From contig CBDIHP010000034.1 of assembly GCA_965279195.1 (NCBI GenBank), positions 1 to 64,000 of the forward strand: 64,000 nt of DNA, written 5' to 3'. Position 1 is the first letter of the stretch. Every line of letters starts with the position of its first letter. This DNA comes from CBDIHP01 sp965279195. GTDB lineage: Bacteria > Planctomycetota > Planctomycetia > Isosphaerales > Isosphaeraceae. A program made the position numbers and the translations under genes. The notes beneath the pieces were generated by a model, which was not told the origin of the DNA, searched no databases, and worked only from the letters and a program-made list of their open reading frames with translations. Shown here one piece after another: positions 24,543-33,126 of the stretch.

Positions 24543-25001
24543 TCAGTCCTTGCCGGCGGTCAGCACCACGACCACGCCGGCGAGCAGGAGCCCGGCCCCG
24601 AGAAGTTTCGCGAGGTTCAAGGGCCGTCGGGGGAAGCCGACCAGGCCGAAGTGGTCGAGCACGAGCGAGGTCACGATCTGCCCGGTGACGATCAGGCCGA
24701 GCCAGCCGGCCGCGCCGAGCCTTGAGGCGAACGCCGCCGCCGAGGCCACGTAGCATGCCCCGACCACGCCCCCCATCCAGACCCACCAGGGCGCCGAGGC
24801 CAGGGCCTCCCCGTCCTTCGGCCAGCCCGGCCTCGCGACGATCGCATAGCCCACGAGCGCGAGCAGCCCGACGAGGAACGAGATGAGGGCCGCCGAGACC
24901 GGGTGCCCCACCCGGGCCCGCAGCCCGTTGTTCATCCCCACCTGAACCGCCAGGGCCGCGCCCGACGCCAGGGCGATCAACGCATACAGCCAGACTTTCA
25001 T
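24543..25001 (-). CDS. DMT-superfamily transporter, YdcZ/DUF606 type
   Basis: A 152-residue inner-membrane protein with five predicted membrane spans: WLYALIALASGAALAVQVGM, VSAALISFLVGLLALVGYAI, WWVWMGGVVGACYVASAAAF, GLIVTGQIVTSLVLDHFGLV and KLLGAGLLLAGVVVVLTAG. Size, spans and the N-terminal GMNxxLR motif match the DUF606 (YdcZ) group of small drug/metabolite transporters, which usually work as dimers. The substrate is unknown. The ribosome site is weak. A family B inverted repeat begins 20 bp upstream of the start. Confidence 0.88.
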   Translation of the reverse strand: MKVWLYALIALASGAALAVQVGMNNGLRARVGHPVSAALISFLVGLLALVGYAIVARPGWPKDGEALASAPWWVWMGGVVGACYVASAAAFASRLGAAGWLGLIVTGQIVTSLVLDHFGLVGFPRRPLNLAKLLGAGLLLAGVVVVLTAGKD

Positions 25002-25020
25002 GAGCGATCCCGAACAGGCC

Positions 25021-25081
25021 CTTTGGAGTGCGGGGACGGAGCCGCCGCGTTCCCCGGGGCGGGGCGCCCCGGACTCCAAAG
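25021..25081. repeat. Intergenic inverted repeat, family B, compact copy
   Basis: CTTTGGAGTGCGGGGACGGA at the left and CCCCGGACTCCAAAG at the right form a 61-bp inverted repeat, much shorter than the copies at 9470 and 26881 and without a long centre. It lies immediately upstream of the YdcZ-type gene. Confidence 0.75.
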
Positions 25082-25152
25082 GTTGTACCACAGGATGCGA
25101 TTCCCGGCGCCCGGGGGCAGGCCGCCCGACCCGGGAACCAGATGCCCCGATG

Positions 25153-25350
25153 CGCTGAGCGCGGGTCTCCAGACCTGTACCGGGACGATACGAACGGGTC
25201 TGGAGACCCGGTTGGGTGGTATGGCGCGGCGGGTGTTGGGGCGGGGTCTGGAGACCCTCGCCCAGCGCCTCCGACCCGCGCCCGGCGCTTCCGACCCGCG
25301 CCCGGCGCTTCCGACCCGCGCCCGGCGATGGGAGGCCAGCGCCCGGCGCA
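25153..25350. repeat. Intergenic inverted repeat, family A, copy 5, with tandemly amplified end
   Basis: The core is 25153-25269 (internally shortened: left arm GAGCGCGGGTCTCCAGACC, right arm GGGCGGGGTCTGGAGACC). Its right end CCAGCGC is followed by three direct repeats of TTCCGACCCGCGCCCGGCG-like units to about 25330 and decayed ones to 25350. Similar extensions follow copies 7 and 8. Confidence 0.85.
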
Positions 25351-25373
25351 TTGGGCCCCGCGGTCGGGAAGGG

Positions 25374-26708
25374 TCAGTGCGCGCGGCCGAGGAGGTCGAT
25401 GCCCTTGGGGGCGGGGAGGTCGGGGGTGACGATCTTCCAGGTGTCGCCCATCTCGCGGAAGGCCTTGTAGTCCATCGGAGAATACGACACGCCCAGATAT
25501 TTGTTGCTGACGGGCACGCGGCCGGCCTTGCGGGAGTCCATCGCGGCGTCGAGGGCGACGGTGGTCAGCAGGGTCCGGGCCAGGGGGTAGGGCGACTCGC
25601 CGGTCCGGAAGAAGTGCTGGATGGCGTGCGACAGCGCCTTGAACAGGTTGCGGTTGTTCCACGGCCCGACGTAGAAGCTCGTGGCCAGCGGCTTCGGTTG
25701 GCCGGCGACCTTGCAGGCGAAGTGCCAGTGCCACCCCAGGCGCGAGGCGTTCAGCACCACGCCCTTGAGGCCGTCCTTGTACGTCACCAGGATTCCGTGC
25801 AGCGGGCGAGGCAGGCGGCCGGAGTTGGCCAGCTCGCGGAGCGTGCCGGGGCGCTCGGGGTCGGGGTCGGTCGCGATGGCGGCGTCGGCCAGCGAGGGGT
25901 CCCACAGGCCGTCGTCGGCCGCCTTCCACAGTTTCTCGCGGTCCAGGAAGAGCACCTCCTTGATGCCCGTCTCGGCCCCCTTGCGGGTCTCGACCATCGA
26001 CTGCAGGACTTCCAGCCCGTGGAAGTCGTAGCCCTCGATGTTGCCGCCGTGGAGCGACACGGCCTCGGTGATCACCTGGCCGGGCTCGATCTCGAGCGCG
26101 GGCCTGCGGGTCGCCAGCGGCACCGAACTGCCCGCCATGAACGGGAATCCCATCGACTTCGCCGTGTCGACCATCTCGACCGCCCAGTCCGAGCGATACG
26201 ACAGGTGTTTATCATTGAACACGGGGACGACTTTGCCCGACCGCTTGAACTCGGCGACGATCTCGTCGAAGAACCGCTTGCGGGGGTACTCGACCTGCCG
26301 CTTGTCGTTGGTCGGATACCGCCCGTGCTCGCCGATCGAGAGCACGCCGTCGACCGCGAGCGACTTGCCGCCGGCCCGCAGGGCCTCGCCGATCGTCCCG
26401 AAGATCGGGATGCCGTACTCCTTCGAGACGCCCTTCGCCATGTCGGCCTTCGCGAACTGGTCGACATACATGCCGACAACGGTCATGTTCGGATCGACGC
26501 GCTTGCCGTTGAACAGGTATGGCTCGATGAAATTCTCGAGGATGACGTGCGCGTGGCTCTTGGGCGTGAACTCGGTCAGGATCGCGGCGACCTTGAACGG
26601 CTTCTTCGGGTCCGCGGCGAGGAGCGATCCGGGCCGCAAGGTCGAGCCGGCGGCGAGGCCGAGGGCGGCGTTCTGGAGGAAGGCGCGGCGGGACAGGGGA
26701 TGGCGCAT
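25374..26708 (-). CDS. Tat-exported protein of unknown function
   Basis: A 444-residue protein with a twin-arginine signal (SRRAFLQNAALGLAAG). The mature part opens like a Rossmann fold (FKVAAILTEFTPKSHAHVIL) and contains VDGVLSIGEHGRYPTNDKRQ, KHLSYRSDWAVEMVDTAKSM with GFPFMAGSSVP, and LHGGNIEGYDFHGLEVLQSM. The layout is vaguely similar to Gfo/Idh/MocA oxidoreductases, which are often Tat-exported in planctomycetes, but the GxGxxG nucleotide motif is absent. I therefore leave the function open. The ATG at 26708 has GGAGA about 7 nt upstream. Confidence 0.8.
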   Translation of the reverse strand: MRHPLSRRAFLQNAALGLAAGSTLRPGSLLAADPKKPFKVAAILTEFTPKSHAHVILENFIEPYLFNGKRVDPNMTVVGMYVDQFAKADMAKGVSKEYGIPIFGTIGEALRAGGKSLAVDGVLSIGEHGRYPTNDKRQVEYPRKRFFDEIVAEFKRSGKVVPVFNDKHLSYRSDWAVEMVDTAKSMGFPFMAGSSVPLATRRPALEIEPGQVITEAVSLHGGNIEGYDFHGLEVLQSMVETRKGAETGIKEVLFLDREKLWKAADDGLWDPSLADAAIATDPDPERPGTLRELANSGRLPRPLHGILVTYKDGLKGVVLNASRLGWHWHFACKVAGQPKPLATSFYVGPWNNRNLFKALSHAIQHFFRTGESPYPLARTLLTTVALDAAMDSRKAGRVPVSNKYLGVSYSPMDYKAFREMGDTWKIVTPDLPAPKGIDLLGRAH

Positions 26709-26880
26709 CGGCGAATCTCCGGGCAGGCAGGTCCGCGCGGGGAGGACGCGGTGGATGGGGCGAGTCGAGTGGCCTGACCCGATCGAGGAGAGTTCGCGGA
26801 GAGCGTTTGCGACGGCATTGCGCCGTCGCCAGGGCCAGGTGACGCCCATTAGACCCGAGGAGCGGGGCAGATGCCAGCAC

Positions 26881-27021
26881 TTTGGAGTGCGGAAGCGGGG
26901 CTTCCGCTCTCGACGGTCCACCGACGAGACGAAGACGCCGGGCGGGAGCTCGCGATCCCGCCCGGCGTCCTGGAGATCTCACGCCGGTCGAACGCGGAAG
27001 CCGGGCTTCCGCACGCCGGAG
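26881..27021. repeat. Intergenic inverted repeat, family B, full copy
   Basis: The left arm begins TTTGGAGTGCGGAAGCGGGG and the right arm is GCGGAAGCCGGGCTTCCGCA followed by CGCCGG. The centre is about 80 bp, as in the copy at 9470. Each arm also contains its own small palindrome (GGAAGC...GCTTCC). It lies between the divergently facing Tat gene start and the end of hflX. Confidence 0.8.
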
Positions 27022-28305
27022 TTACGCCGATAAAATCCGGGCACCCAGCTCGTTGACCGAATCCAGGCACTTGCGCGGCAGGCGGCAGTGCAGGGTGACG
27101 CGGTCGTCGTCGTAGGTGCGGTCGGCGATCTGGGCGTGCTGCGCGAGGTAGGCCAGGAGCCGGCCGTTGCCGATGCTGGCCTCGATCTCCAGGTCGAGGG
27201 CCCGCTCGCTGAGCGCGGCGCGGACGGCCCGTTCGAGGGTGTCGAGCCCGTCGCCCTTGGCGGCGCTGATCGAGATGGCGTCGCCGTGCCTGGCCTGGAG
27301 GACGTCCAGGAACGAGCGGTCGGGGACCTTGTCCACCTTGTTCAGCACCAGGAGCGTCGGGTGCTCGGCCAGGCCGAGTTCGGCGAGGACGTCGCGCACG
27401 GCCTGGATCTGCTTCTCGGCCTCGGGGTGCGAGGCGTCGGCGACGTGCAGGAGCAGGTCGGCCTGGCTGGCCTCTTCGAGGGTCGCCTTGAAGGAGGCGA
27501 CCAGCGTGTGCGGCAGGCTGCGGATGAACCCGACGGTGTCGGAGAGCAGCGAATGCCCGCCGCCGTCGAAGGCCCACTTGCGGGTGCGGGTGTCGAGCGT
27601 GGCGAAGAGCTTATCCTCGGCCAGCACGCTCGCCCCCGTGAGGGCGTTCATGAGGGTGGACTTGCCGGCGTTGGTGTAGCCGACGAGGGAGACCGTGGGA
27701 ATCTCGCCTCGGCTGGCGACCTCGCGTTCCTTCCGCGCCTGGACCTTGGCGAGCTTGGCCTTGAGGTCCTGGATCCGCTTGCCGACGAGCCGCTTGTCCT
27801 CTTCGAGCTGCTTCTCGCCGGGGCCCCGGACGCCGATGCCGCCCTTGTAGCGCGACAGGTGGGTCCACATCCGCTTGAGCCGGGGCAGGGCGTATTCGAG
27901 CTGCGCCAGCTCGACCTGGAGGTGGGCCTCGTGGGTCCGCGCGCGGGTGGCGAAGATGTCGAGGATGACCTCGGTGCGGTCGATGACCTTGACGCCGAGG
28001 AGCCGTTCCAGGTTCCTGGTCTGCGCGGGCCCGAGGTCGTTGTCGAAGACGACGAGGTCGGCCTCGTGGGCGTGGCAGAGATCCTTGAGTTCCTCGACCT
28101 TGCCCGAGCCGATGTAGGTGGCGATGTCGGGATGCTGGCGCCTCTGGAGCATGGTCCCGACCATGATCAGGCCGGCCGTCTTGGCCAGCCCTCGGATCTC
28201 GTCGAGCGGGTCATCCGGGGAGTAATCGCCTTCGGGGAGCAGGACCCCGACCAGGATGGCCTTCTCGCGACGATCGGCCCGCTCGGTGCTCTTGGTTTCG
28301 ATCAA
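27022..28305 (-). CDS. hflX: GTPase HflX
   Basis: A 427-residue ribosome-associated GTPase. The N-terminal HflX domain shows AGLIMVGTMLQRRQHPDIAT, YIGSGKVEELKDL and VFDNDLGPAQTRNLERLLGV, followed by the conserved linker GGIGVRGPGEKQLEEDKR. The G domain has G1 GYTNAGKST, G3 DTVGFIRSLPH, G4 NKVDKVPD and G5-like ISAAKGDG. HflX splits or rescues stalled ribosomes in several bacteria. No ATG fits; TTG 28305 (LIETKSTERADRREKAILVG) gives the usual length and has GAGGG 13 nt upstream. The frame is open for a further 238 codons, but that sequence is not HflX-like. Confidence 0.93.
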   Translation of the reverse strand: MIETKSTERADRREKAILVGVLLPEGDYSPDDPLDEIRGLAKTAGLIMVGTMLQRRQHPDIATYIGSGKVEELKDLCHAHEADLVVFDNDLGPAQTRNLERLLGVKVIDRTEVILDIFATRARTHEAHLQVELAQLEYALPRLKRMWTHLSRYKGGIGVRGPGEKQLEEDKRLVGKRIQDLKAKLAKVQARKEREVASRGEIPTVSLVGYTNAGKSTLMNALTGASVLAEDKLFATLDTRTRKWAFDGGGHSLLSDTVGFIRSLPHTLVASFKATLEEASQADLLLHVADASHPEAEKQIQAVRDVLAELGLAEHPTLLVLNKVDKVPDRSFLDVLQARHGDAISISAAKGDGLDTLERAVRAALSERALDLEIEASIGNGRLLAYLAQHAQIADRTYDDDRVTLHCRLPRKCLDSVNELGARILSA

Positions 28306-28735
28306 GGTTCTGGACGCCCTCGCGTTTGGCGTGAAGGGGAGGCAGGGCCTGGCGACGACTCCGGCTTCGGTTGCGGATGAGTCGGACGAGACCGGGTGGT
28401 TGATCAAGTGGGATGGTCCTGGGGATTCTAGGGTCCGGCGGCGGGGCTCGTCAACGAACGTCAGCCCCTGGAGTCGCCTCCCTGTCGGGGACGGTAGACA
28501 CGCGTCCCCTCCTTTTAGTTCGACCGCCGGCCGGGAAAGTTCGGAATTCGGGGCGGATTCCTTGCCCAAACATCCGCCGCGCCGCACCACCGGACCGGCG
28601 CCTTCGCTCCTCGCGCGGCGGTCGGGCGGCCCTCGCTGCCTGCGCCGCGTTGAAACGGGCCGGCCGTTGCAAGACACCCGGAGGTTTGCGAACCTCGCGG
28701 GGGAACTCCCCCGATCCGCACAGAGGAGACGCGCC
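28306..28735. other. Divergent intergenic region between hflX and the hydrolase gene
   Basis: 430 bp without a supported gene. At 28569-28595 the phrase AAACATCCGCCGCGCCGCAC matches the interior of family A repeats (CAACATCCGCCGCG), so a badly decayed copy may be present without its palindromic arms. Promoters for both flanking genes should lie here but no clear boxes were seen. Confidence 0.4.
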
Positions 28736-29935
28736 ATGCGCCGGATGATGCTCGCGACGCTATTGATCCTGACCGCCCCTCTGGCCGTCCGGGCCGAGGA
28801 CGACCCCGCGAAGGTGCTGGGGACCTGGGCCCTCAAGTACGACGCCGGCGACGGCAAGGTCCGCGAGCCGGTGCTGGAGGTGGCGAAGGCGGCGAAGGGG
28901 CTCAAGGCGACCTTCAAGGAAGAGGGCCTGGACTGGACGGTCCCCGAGGTCGACTTCCGCTCCGGCGAGCTCGTCTTCGTCGTCAAGGGCAAGTACGACG
29001 GCCGCGACGTCGCCGTCACCTACATCGGCAAGCCCGACGGCGAGACCTTGCGCGGCGAGGGCGAGTGGAAGCTCGACGGCATGACCGGCACATTCAACTT
29101 CGAGGCGTCCCGCACAAAGAAGCCCGAGGCCCAGGAGGACGGGCCGATCGTTCTCAAGCTCTGGGAGAACGGCGCACCGGGCTCGGAGGGGAAGTCGGGG
29201 GAGGAGGTCGTGGTGGATTCGGGCAAGCCGGGGGCCCCGCACCGGCGGGTCTCGAACATCCACAGCCCGACCTTGACCGTGTTCCTGCCGCTGAAGGAGG
29301 TCGCCAACGGGTCGTCGGTCATCATCGCGCCCGGCGGGGCCCACAAGTACCTGACGCTGGACAATGAAGGCCTGAACGTCGCGAAGTGGCTGGCGAGCAA
29401 GGGCGTGGCGGCGGCCGTGCTCAGGTACCGCCTGGCCAACGACAAGGATTCGACCTACAAGGTCGCCGAGCACGCCCTGGCCGACGCCCGCCGGTCGATC
29501 CGCCTGGTCCGGAGCAGGGCCGCCGCCTGGGGGCTCGACCCGAAGAAGGTCGGCTTCATGGGCTTCTCCGCCGGCGGCGAGCTGGCGATCCTCACGGCCA
29601 TCCAGCCGACCGAGCAGGACAATTCCCCCTCGACCCCCGACCCCCTCGACTCCGGCAACCCCCGGCCCGACTTCCTCGTCCTGATCTACCCCGGCTACCG
29701 CCAGTCAGCGATGGTCGTGCCGAAGACCGTCCCGCCGACCTTCCTCGCCGTGGCCGACGACGACAAGACCTGCGCGGAGGTCTCCGTCGCCTTCTACCAG
29801 GCCCTCAAGAAGGCCGGCGTCCCCGGCGAGCTGCACATCTACAGCAAGGGCGGCCACGGCTTCGGCATCGCCCCCCGGCCGCTTCCGATCTCCTCCTGGC
29901 CCGACCGCCTGAACGAGTGGCTCAACGCCCGGTAG
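28736..29935 (+). CDS. Secreted alpha/beta hydrolase (esterase-like) with N-terminal beta domain
   Basis: A 399-residue protein with a signal peptide (MRRMMLATLLILTAPLAVRA). Residues 25-125 form a small beta-rich domain (VLGTWALKYDAGDGKVREPV ... GEWKLDGMTGTFNFEASR). The alpha/beta-hydrolase domain follows: oxyanion region VIIAPGGAHKYL near 195, nucleophile motif GFSAGG at 276-281 (Ser278), an acid in FLAVADDDK near 346 and the catalytic His in GGHGFG near 370. The GxSxGG elbow and PGGA fit BD-FAE/esterase-lipase proteins of the kind found beside polysaccharide-degrading enzymes. The ATG at 28736 has AGAGGAG upstream. The substrate is not predictable. Confidence 0.88.
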   Translation: MRRMMLATLLILTAPLAVRAEDDPAKVLGTWALKYDAGDGKVREPVLEVAKAAKGLKATFKEEGLDWTVPEVDFRSGELVFVVKGKYDGRDVAVTYIGKPDGETLRGEGEWKLDGMTGTFNFEASRTKKPEAQEDGPIVLKLWENGAPGSEGKSGEEVVVDSGKPGAPHRRVSNIHSPTLTVFLPLKEVANGSSVIIAPGGAHKYLTLDNEGLNVAKWLASKGVAAAVLRYRLANDKDSTYKVAEHALADARRSIRLVRSRAAAWGLDPKKVGFMGFSAGGELAILTAIQPTEQDNSPSTPDPLDSGNPRPDFLVLIYPGYRQSAMVVPKTVPPTFLAVADDDKTCAEVSVAFYQALKKAGVPGELHIYSKGGHGFGIAPRPLPISSWPDRLNEWLNAR

Positions 29936-30159
29936 GTTGCGCACCGCCCGTTCCACCGCTCCCGCACTCCAAGGGGGCGGTGGAGGACGACCCGAGACCC
30001 GCCCGACGAAGGCGAGAGCGGCGCAAGGTTTGCGGCCTCCGGGGCACACGCGACGGGTCAACGGATCCAGTTTCTTGCACATTCACGGATGCGCTGGATT
30101 CCTCTCCGGTTTCCCGACCCCGGCCCGTCGCCGCATCGCACCCCAGGAGGACGCACCCC

Positions 30160-30777
30160 ATGACCCGATCCCTGACCCTGGCCGCCCTGGCCCTCGCCCT
30201 CGTGCCCGCCGCCCACGCGCAGGTGGCCACGCCCGCACAGAACCAGAACCAGGACCCGGAGCGGAACACGACGACCACCACGACCCAGGTCCAGAACGGC
30301 CGGCAGGTCTTCACGGCCAATGAGGGGGGCGTCAGCGACGCGCTCTTCGCCCAGGCGGCGGCCATCGGCGGGCTGGCCGAGGTCTCCCTGAGCCAGCTCG
30401 GCGCCCAGAAGGCGACCGACCCGCAGCTCAAGGAGTTCAGCCGGAAGATGATCGAGGAGCACACCCGCATGAACGCCCAGCTCACCGAGCTAGCGGCCCA
30501 GAAGCGGATGCCGCTCCCCCGCGCGATCGACCCCCGCGCCCAGTTCTGCGCCCAGAGCCTCGCCGGGCTCTCCGGCGAAGAGTTCGACAGGTGTTACGCC
30601 AAGGCGCAGCTCCTCGTCCACATGGACGCCGTCGCCACCTTCGAGGCCGAATCCAAGCGGGGCCAGGACCCCGAGATCAAGGCCCTCGCCTCCCAGGCGC
30701 TGCCGCGCATCAAGGAGCACCTGAAGATGGTCAAGCCCATCGCCAAGAAGTACATGGAGCAGGAGGAGTCCAAGTAG
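30160..30777 (+). CDS. DUF4142-family exported protein
   Basis: A 205-residue protein with a signal peptide (MTRSLTLAALALALVPAAHA), a Gln/Asn/Thr-rich linker and a C-terminal ferritin-like helical bundle of the DUF4142 type. Diagnostic phrases are DALFAQAAAIGGLAEVSLSQ, LKEFSRKMIEEHTRMNAQLT, FDRCYAKAQLLVHMDAVATF and ASQALPRIKEHLKMVKPIAK. The ATG at 30160 follows AGGAGG. The upstream gap (29936-30159) holds only one arm of a family B repeat (CGCTCCCGCACTCCAA near 29957). Members of the family are periplasmic and poorly characterised. Confidence 0.9.
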   Translation: MTRSLTLAALALALVPAAHAQVATPAQNQNQDPERNTTTTTTQVQNGRQVFTANEGGVSDALFAQAAAIGGLAEVSLSQLGAQKATDPQLKEFSRKMIEEHTRMNAQLTELAAQKRMPLPRAIDPRAQFCAQSLAGLSGEEFDRCYAKAQLLVHMDAVATFEAESKRGQDPEIKALASQALPRIKEHLKMVKPIAKKYMEQEESK

Positions 30778-30819
30778 GGTGTGGTGCCTCGCGGGCCGAA
30801 GGGCCGCGACCACCGCACC
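30778..30819. terminator. Hairpin between convergent genes
   Basis: GGTGTGGTGCCTCGCGGGCC pairs with GGGCCGCGACCACCGCACC around GAA, directly after the DUF4142 stop codon and before the convergent spermidine-synthase-like gene. No T-tract. Confidence 0.55.
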
Positions 30820-30854
30820 GGGTACCGCCCCCGCCGATCGCGTGGGGGCATGCC

Positions 30855-33110
30855 CTACTGGTATTCATCCAGCGGATGCCAGTCGGTGTTGATGGACTCC
30901 GGCGGCGCGTCGGCCTTCGCGGGGCCGGCCTGTTGCAGGCCCAGGCGGCACTCGTTGGCGACCTCCCCGCCGAGGTAATCGGCCACGGCCTTCGACCCGA
31001 TCCGCGACAGCCACGCGTCTCGGTCGAAGGCGATAGGCTCGTTGCTGCCGATCAGGATCACGCCGCCGTCGACCTCGATCGCGTGCGGGAAGGCTCGCAG
31101 GAACGTCGCCCGCGTGCGCGGGGTGGGCGACCACGTGCACATCAAACCGCCCGGCTTGAGCCGGCTCCGGCACAGGCTGAAGAACTCCAGCGAGTAGAGG
31201 TTGCCGCTGTACGCCCCGTTCGGCCGGATCGCGTCGGCCTCGATCAGGTCGTATCTCGCCGGCGAGGATCCGAGCGCGTTGCGGCCGTCGGCCCCGACGA
31301 CCCGGACCCTCGGGTCGGCCAGGAACGCCTTCAATCGGGGGTCGTTCGCCTGTTCATTCACGCGTTTGAGCAGGTCCCACTGCGAGGGCGAGATCTCGAA
31401 GACCGTCACCGTAGAGGTCTCGGGCCGGCACGCCGCCGCCCAGGCGGTGTCGCCCGAGCCCAGGCCGATCAGGGCGATGTCCCTCGGCGCGGGGTGGAGC
31501 GTCGCCGGCAACGCCCCGAGCTTGCTGTGGACGCCCCCGAACGGGATGTAGCTCTGCCCCTTGCCGTTGACCGAGACTCGCCAGCGTCCCTCGTTGATCA
31601 GGGCCCCCACGCCGCCGAGGTCCTCCTGCGTCAGGATCCGAGCGGTCCCCGACTGGCCGTGGAGCCTCGCCCAGAACAGGTCATTCGACGGCATCAGCCA
31701 GGCCAGGCCGAATGCCAGGGCCCCGGCGATCCCGAAGAGGCGGGGGCGGCCCGAGAGACCCGCGCCGCAGGCCGCGAAGACCGCGCCCAGGGCCACCACG
31801 AAGCGGAACGTCTCGGCCGTGCCCAGTGCCTCGAACAGCCAGAGCCCGACGAGCAGGCTCCCCGCGAGGCAGCCCACGATGTTGCTGGCCTGGAGCAGCC
31901 CGACGCGGTAGCCGCTGGCCTCCGCGTCGGTCTGCACGGCCGCCTGCAACTGCGCGAACGACAGCCCCATCAGGAACGTCGGCGGACCGAACAGCGCCGC
32001 CGGGAAGAGCCCGTAGAGCCACAGGATCTCCAGCCGGTTCGACCCGTCCGGCGCGATCGGCTCATAGCCGCCCCAGTAGCGGAAGAACCAGTCGAACCCC
32101 CAGGTATCCCGGGGCAGGTACCCCAGCGCGAGCACCTCCAGGCCGACATAGGCCAGGATGCCGCACTGCGACGCCAAAAACCCCGTCAGCGGGTCCAGCC
32201 CCCGGAATGGCCTCGACCGCAGCACCGCCGGCGCGAGCAGGCTGCCCGCCCCCAGGCCCAGGAGGTACACGGCCAGGACCGTGCCGAACGTGTAGGCCGT
32301 GGACTTCGTCCCCACGTCCACCACCCGAAACCAGAGCATCTCCAGCGCGATCGCCGCGAACCCCGACGCCGCCGACATCCCCATCCAGAAGCCCAGCGGC
32401 AGGCGACGGTGCGAGGTCGTCGCGTCCGGGGTGGCTCCCGACGACTCCCGCGCCTCGGCCCCATCGGGGACCTTCCGCAGGATCCCCACCGCCGCCACGC
32501 CGAGGGCCACCGCCCAGTTGCAGCAGGCCCCGATCTCGATCGCCCCGTCCAACCCGAACCGCGGCACCAGCACCCAGGGCGTGAGCAGCGCCCCGAGCGC
32601 GGCCCCCAGTACATTCAGGCCATAAAGCCAGGCGATCCGGCTGGACGCCATGCGGGCGTCCCGCACCAGGGCCCGGCTCAGCAGCGGCAGCGTCATGCCC
32701 ATGACGCACGTCGGCGGCAGGAGCAGGAGGAACTGGACCAGGGCCATGCGGGCCACCGAGCCGCCCGGCGAGAGGATCCCCCCCTGGCCGTAGAGGCCCA
32801 GGCTCTGGGTCGCGAACAGCCCGACGGAGAGTTCCAGCCCGGCGAAAAGGAAGAGGCAGGCCCGGGGCCCGAGCCGCCGGCTCAATCGCCCCCCCAGGTG
32901 GCTCCCGATCCCCAATCCGGCCATGTACGCGGCGACGATCGTCGCCACCGACACCGCACCCACCCCCGTCTGAAGCGCGAGGATCCGCTGCCAGGCCGTC
33001 TGGTACACCAGCGCCGGCACCCCCGAGAGCAGGAACAGGGCCCCCGTCGCCAGGAACGTCGCGCGTTCCAGACCGATGGTTCGGATCGAGAAATTCTCGG
33101 GTCGGGACAT
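30855..33110 (-). CDS. Membrane protein fused to a spermidine-synthase-like methyltransferase-fold domain
   Basis: A 751-residue inner-membrane protein. The first 470 residues hold 12 or more hydrophobic spans, for example ATFLATGALFLLSGVPALVY, VATIVAAYMAGLGIGSHLGG and FLLLLPPTCVMGMTLPLLSR. The phrase SGVPALVYQTAWQRIL is typical of 'fused MFS/spermidine synthase' proteins. The last 200 residues are a Rossmann methyltransferase-like domain with IALIGLGSGDTAWAA, VTVFEISPSQWDLLKRVNEQ, VGADGRNAL and YDLIEADAIRPNGAYSGNLY. Spermidine synthases have similar folds, but the polyamine-site residues cannot be confirmed, so enzyme activity is uncertain. queA lies 16 bp upstream of nothing else on this strand; this gene begins 16 bp after queA ends. 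Confidence 0.88.
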   Translation of the reverse strand: MSRPENFSIRTIGLERATFLATGALFLLSGVPALVYQTAWQRILALQTGVGAVSVATIVAAYMAGLGIGSHLGGRLSRRLGPRACLFLFAGLELSVGLFATQSLGLYGQGGILSPGGSVARMALVQFLLLLPPTCVMGMTLPLLSRALVRDARMASSRIAWLYGLNVLGAALGALLTPWVLVPRFGLDGAIEIGACCNWAVALGVAAVGILRKVPDGAEARESSGATPDATTSHRRLPLGFWMGMSAASGFAAIALEMLWFRVVDVGTKSTAYTFGTVLAVYLLGLGAGSLLAPAVLRSRPFRGLDPLTGFLASQCGILAYVGLEVLALGYLPRDTWGFDWFFRYWGGYEPIAPDGSNRLEILWLYGLFPAALFGPPTFLMGLSFAQLQAAVQTDAEASGYRVGLLQASNIVGCLAGSLLVGLWLFEALGTAETFRFVVALGAVFAACGAGLSGRPRLFGIAGALAFGLAWLMPSNDLFWARLHGQSGTARILTQEDLGGVGALINEGRWRVSVNGKGQSYIPFGGVHSKLGALPATLHPAPRDIALIGLGSGDTAWAAACRPETSTVTVFEISPSQWDLLKRVNEQANDPRLKAFLADPRVRVVGADGRNALGSSPARYDLIEADAIRPNGAYSGNLYSLEFFSLCRSRLKPGGLMCTWSPTPRTRATFLRAFPHAIEVDGGVILIGSNEPIAFDRDAWLSRIGSKAVADYLGGEVANECRLGLQQAGPAKADAPPESINTDWHPLDEYQ

Positions 33111-33126
33111 GACGGCGTCCTCGGGC

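Noticed and set aside
28306..29019. N-terminal extension of HflX by 238 codons
   Set aside because: The extension overlaps the divergent hydrolase gene, has no HflX similarity and would more than halve the promoter space; TTG 28305 gives the normal length.
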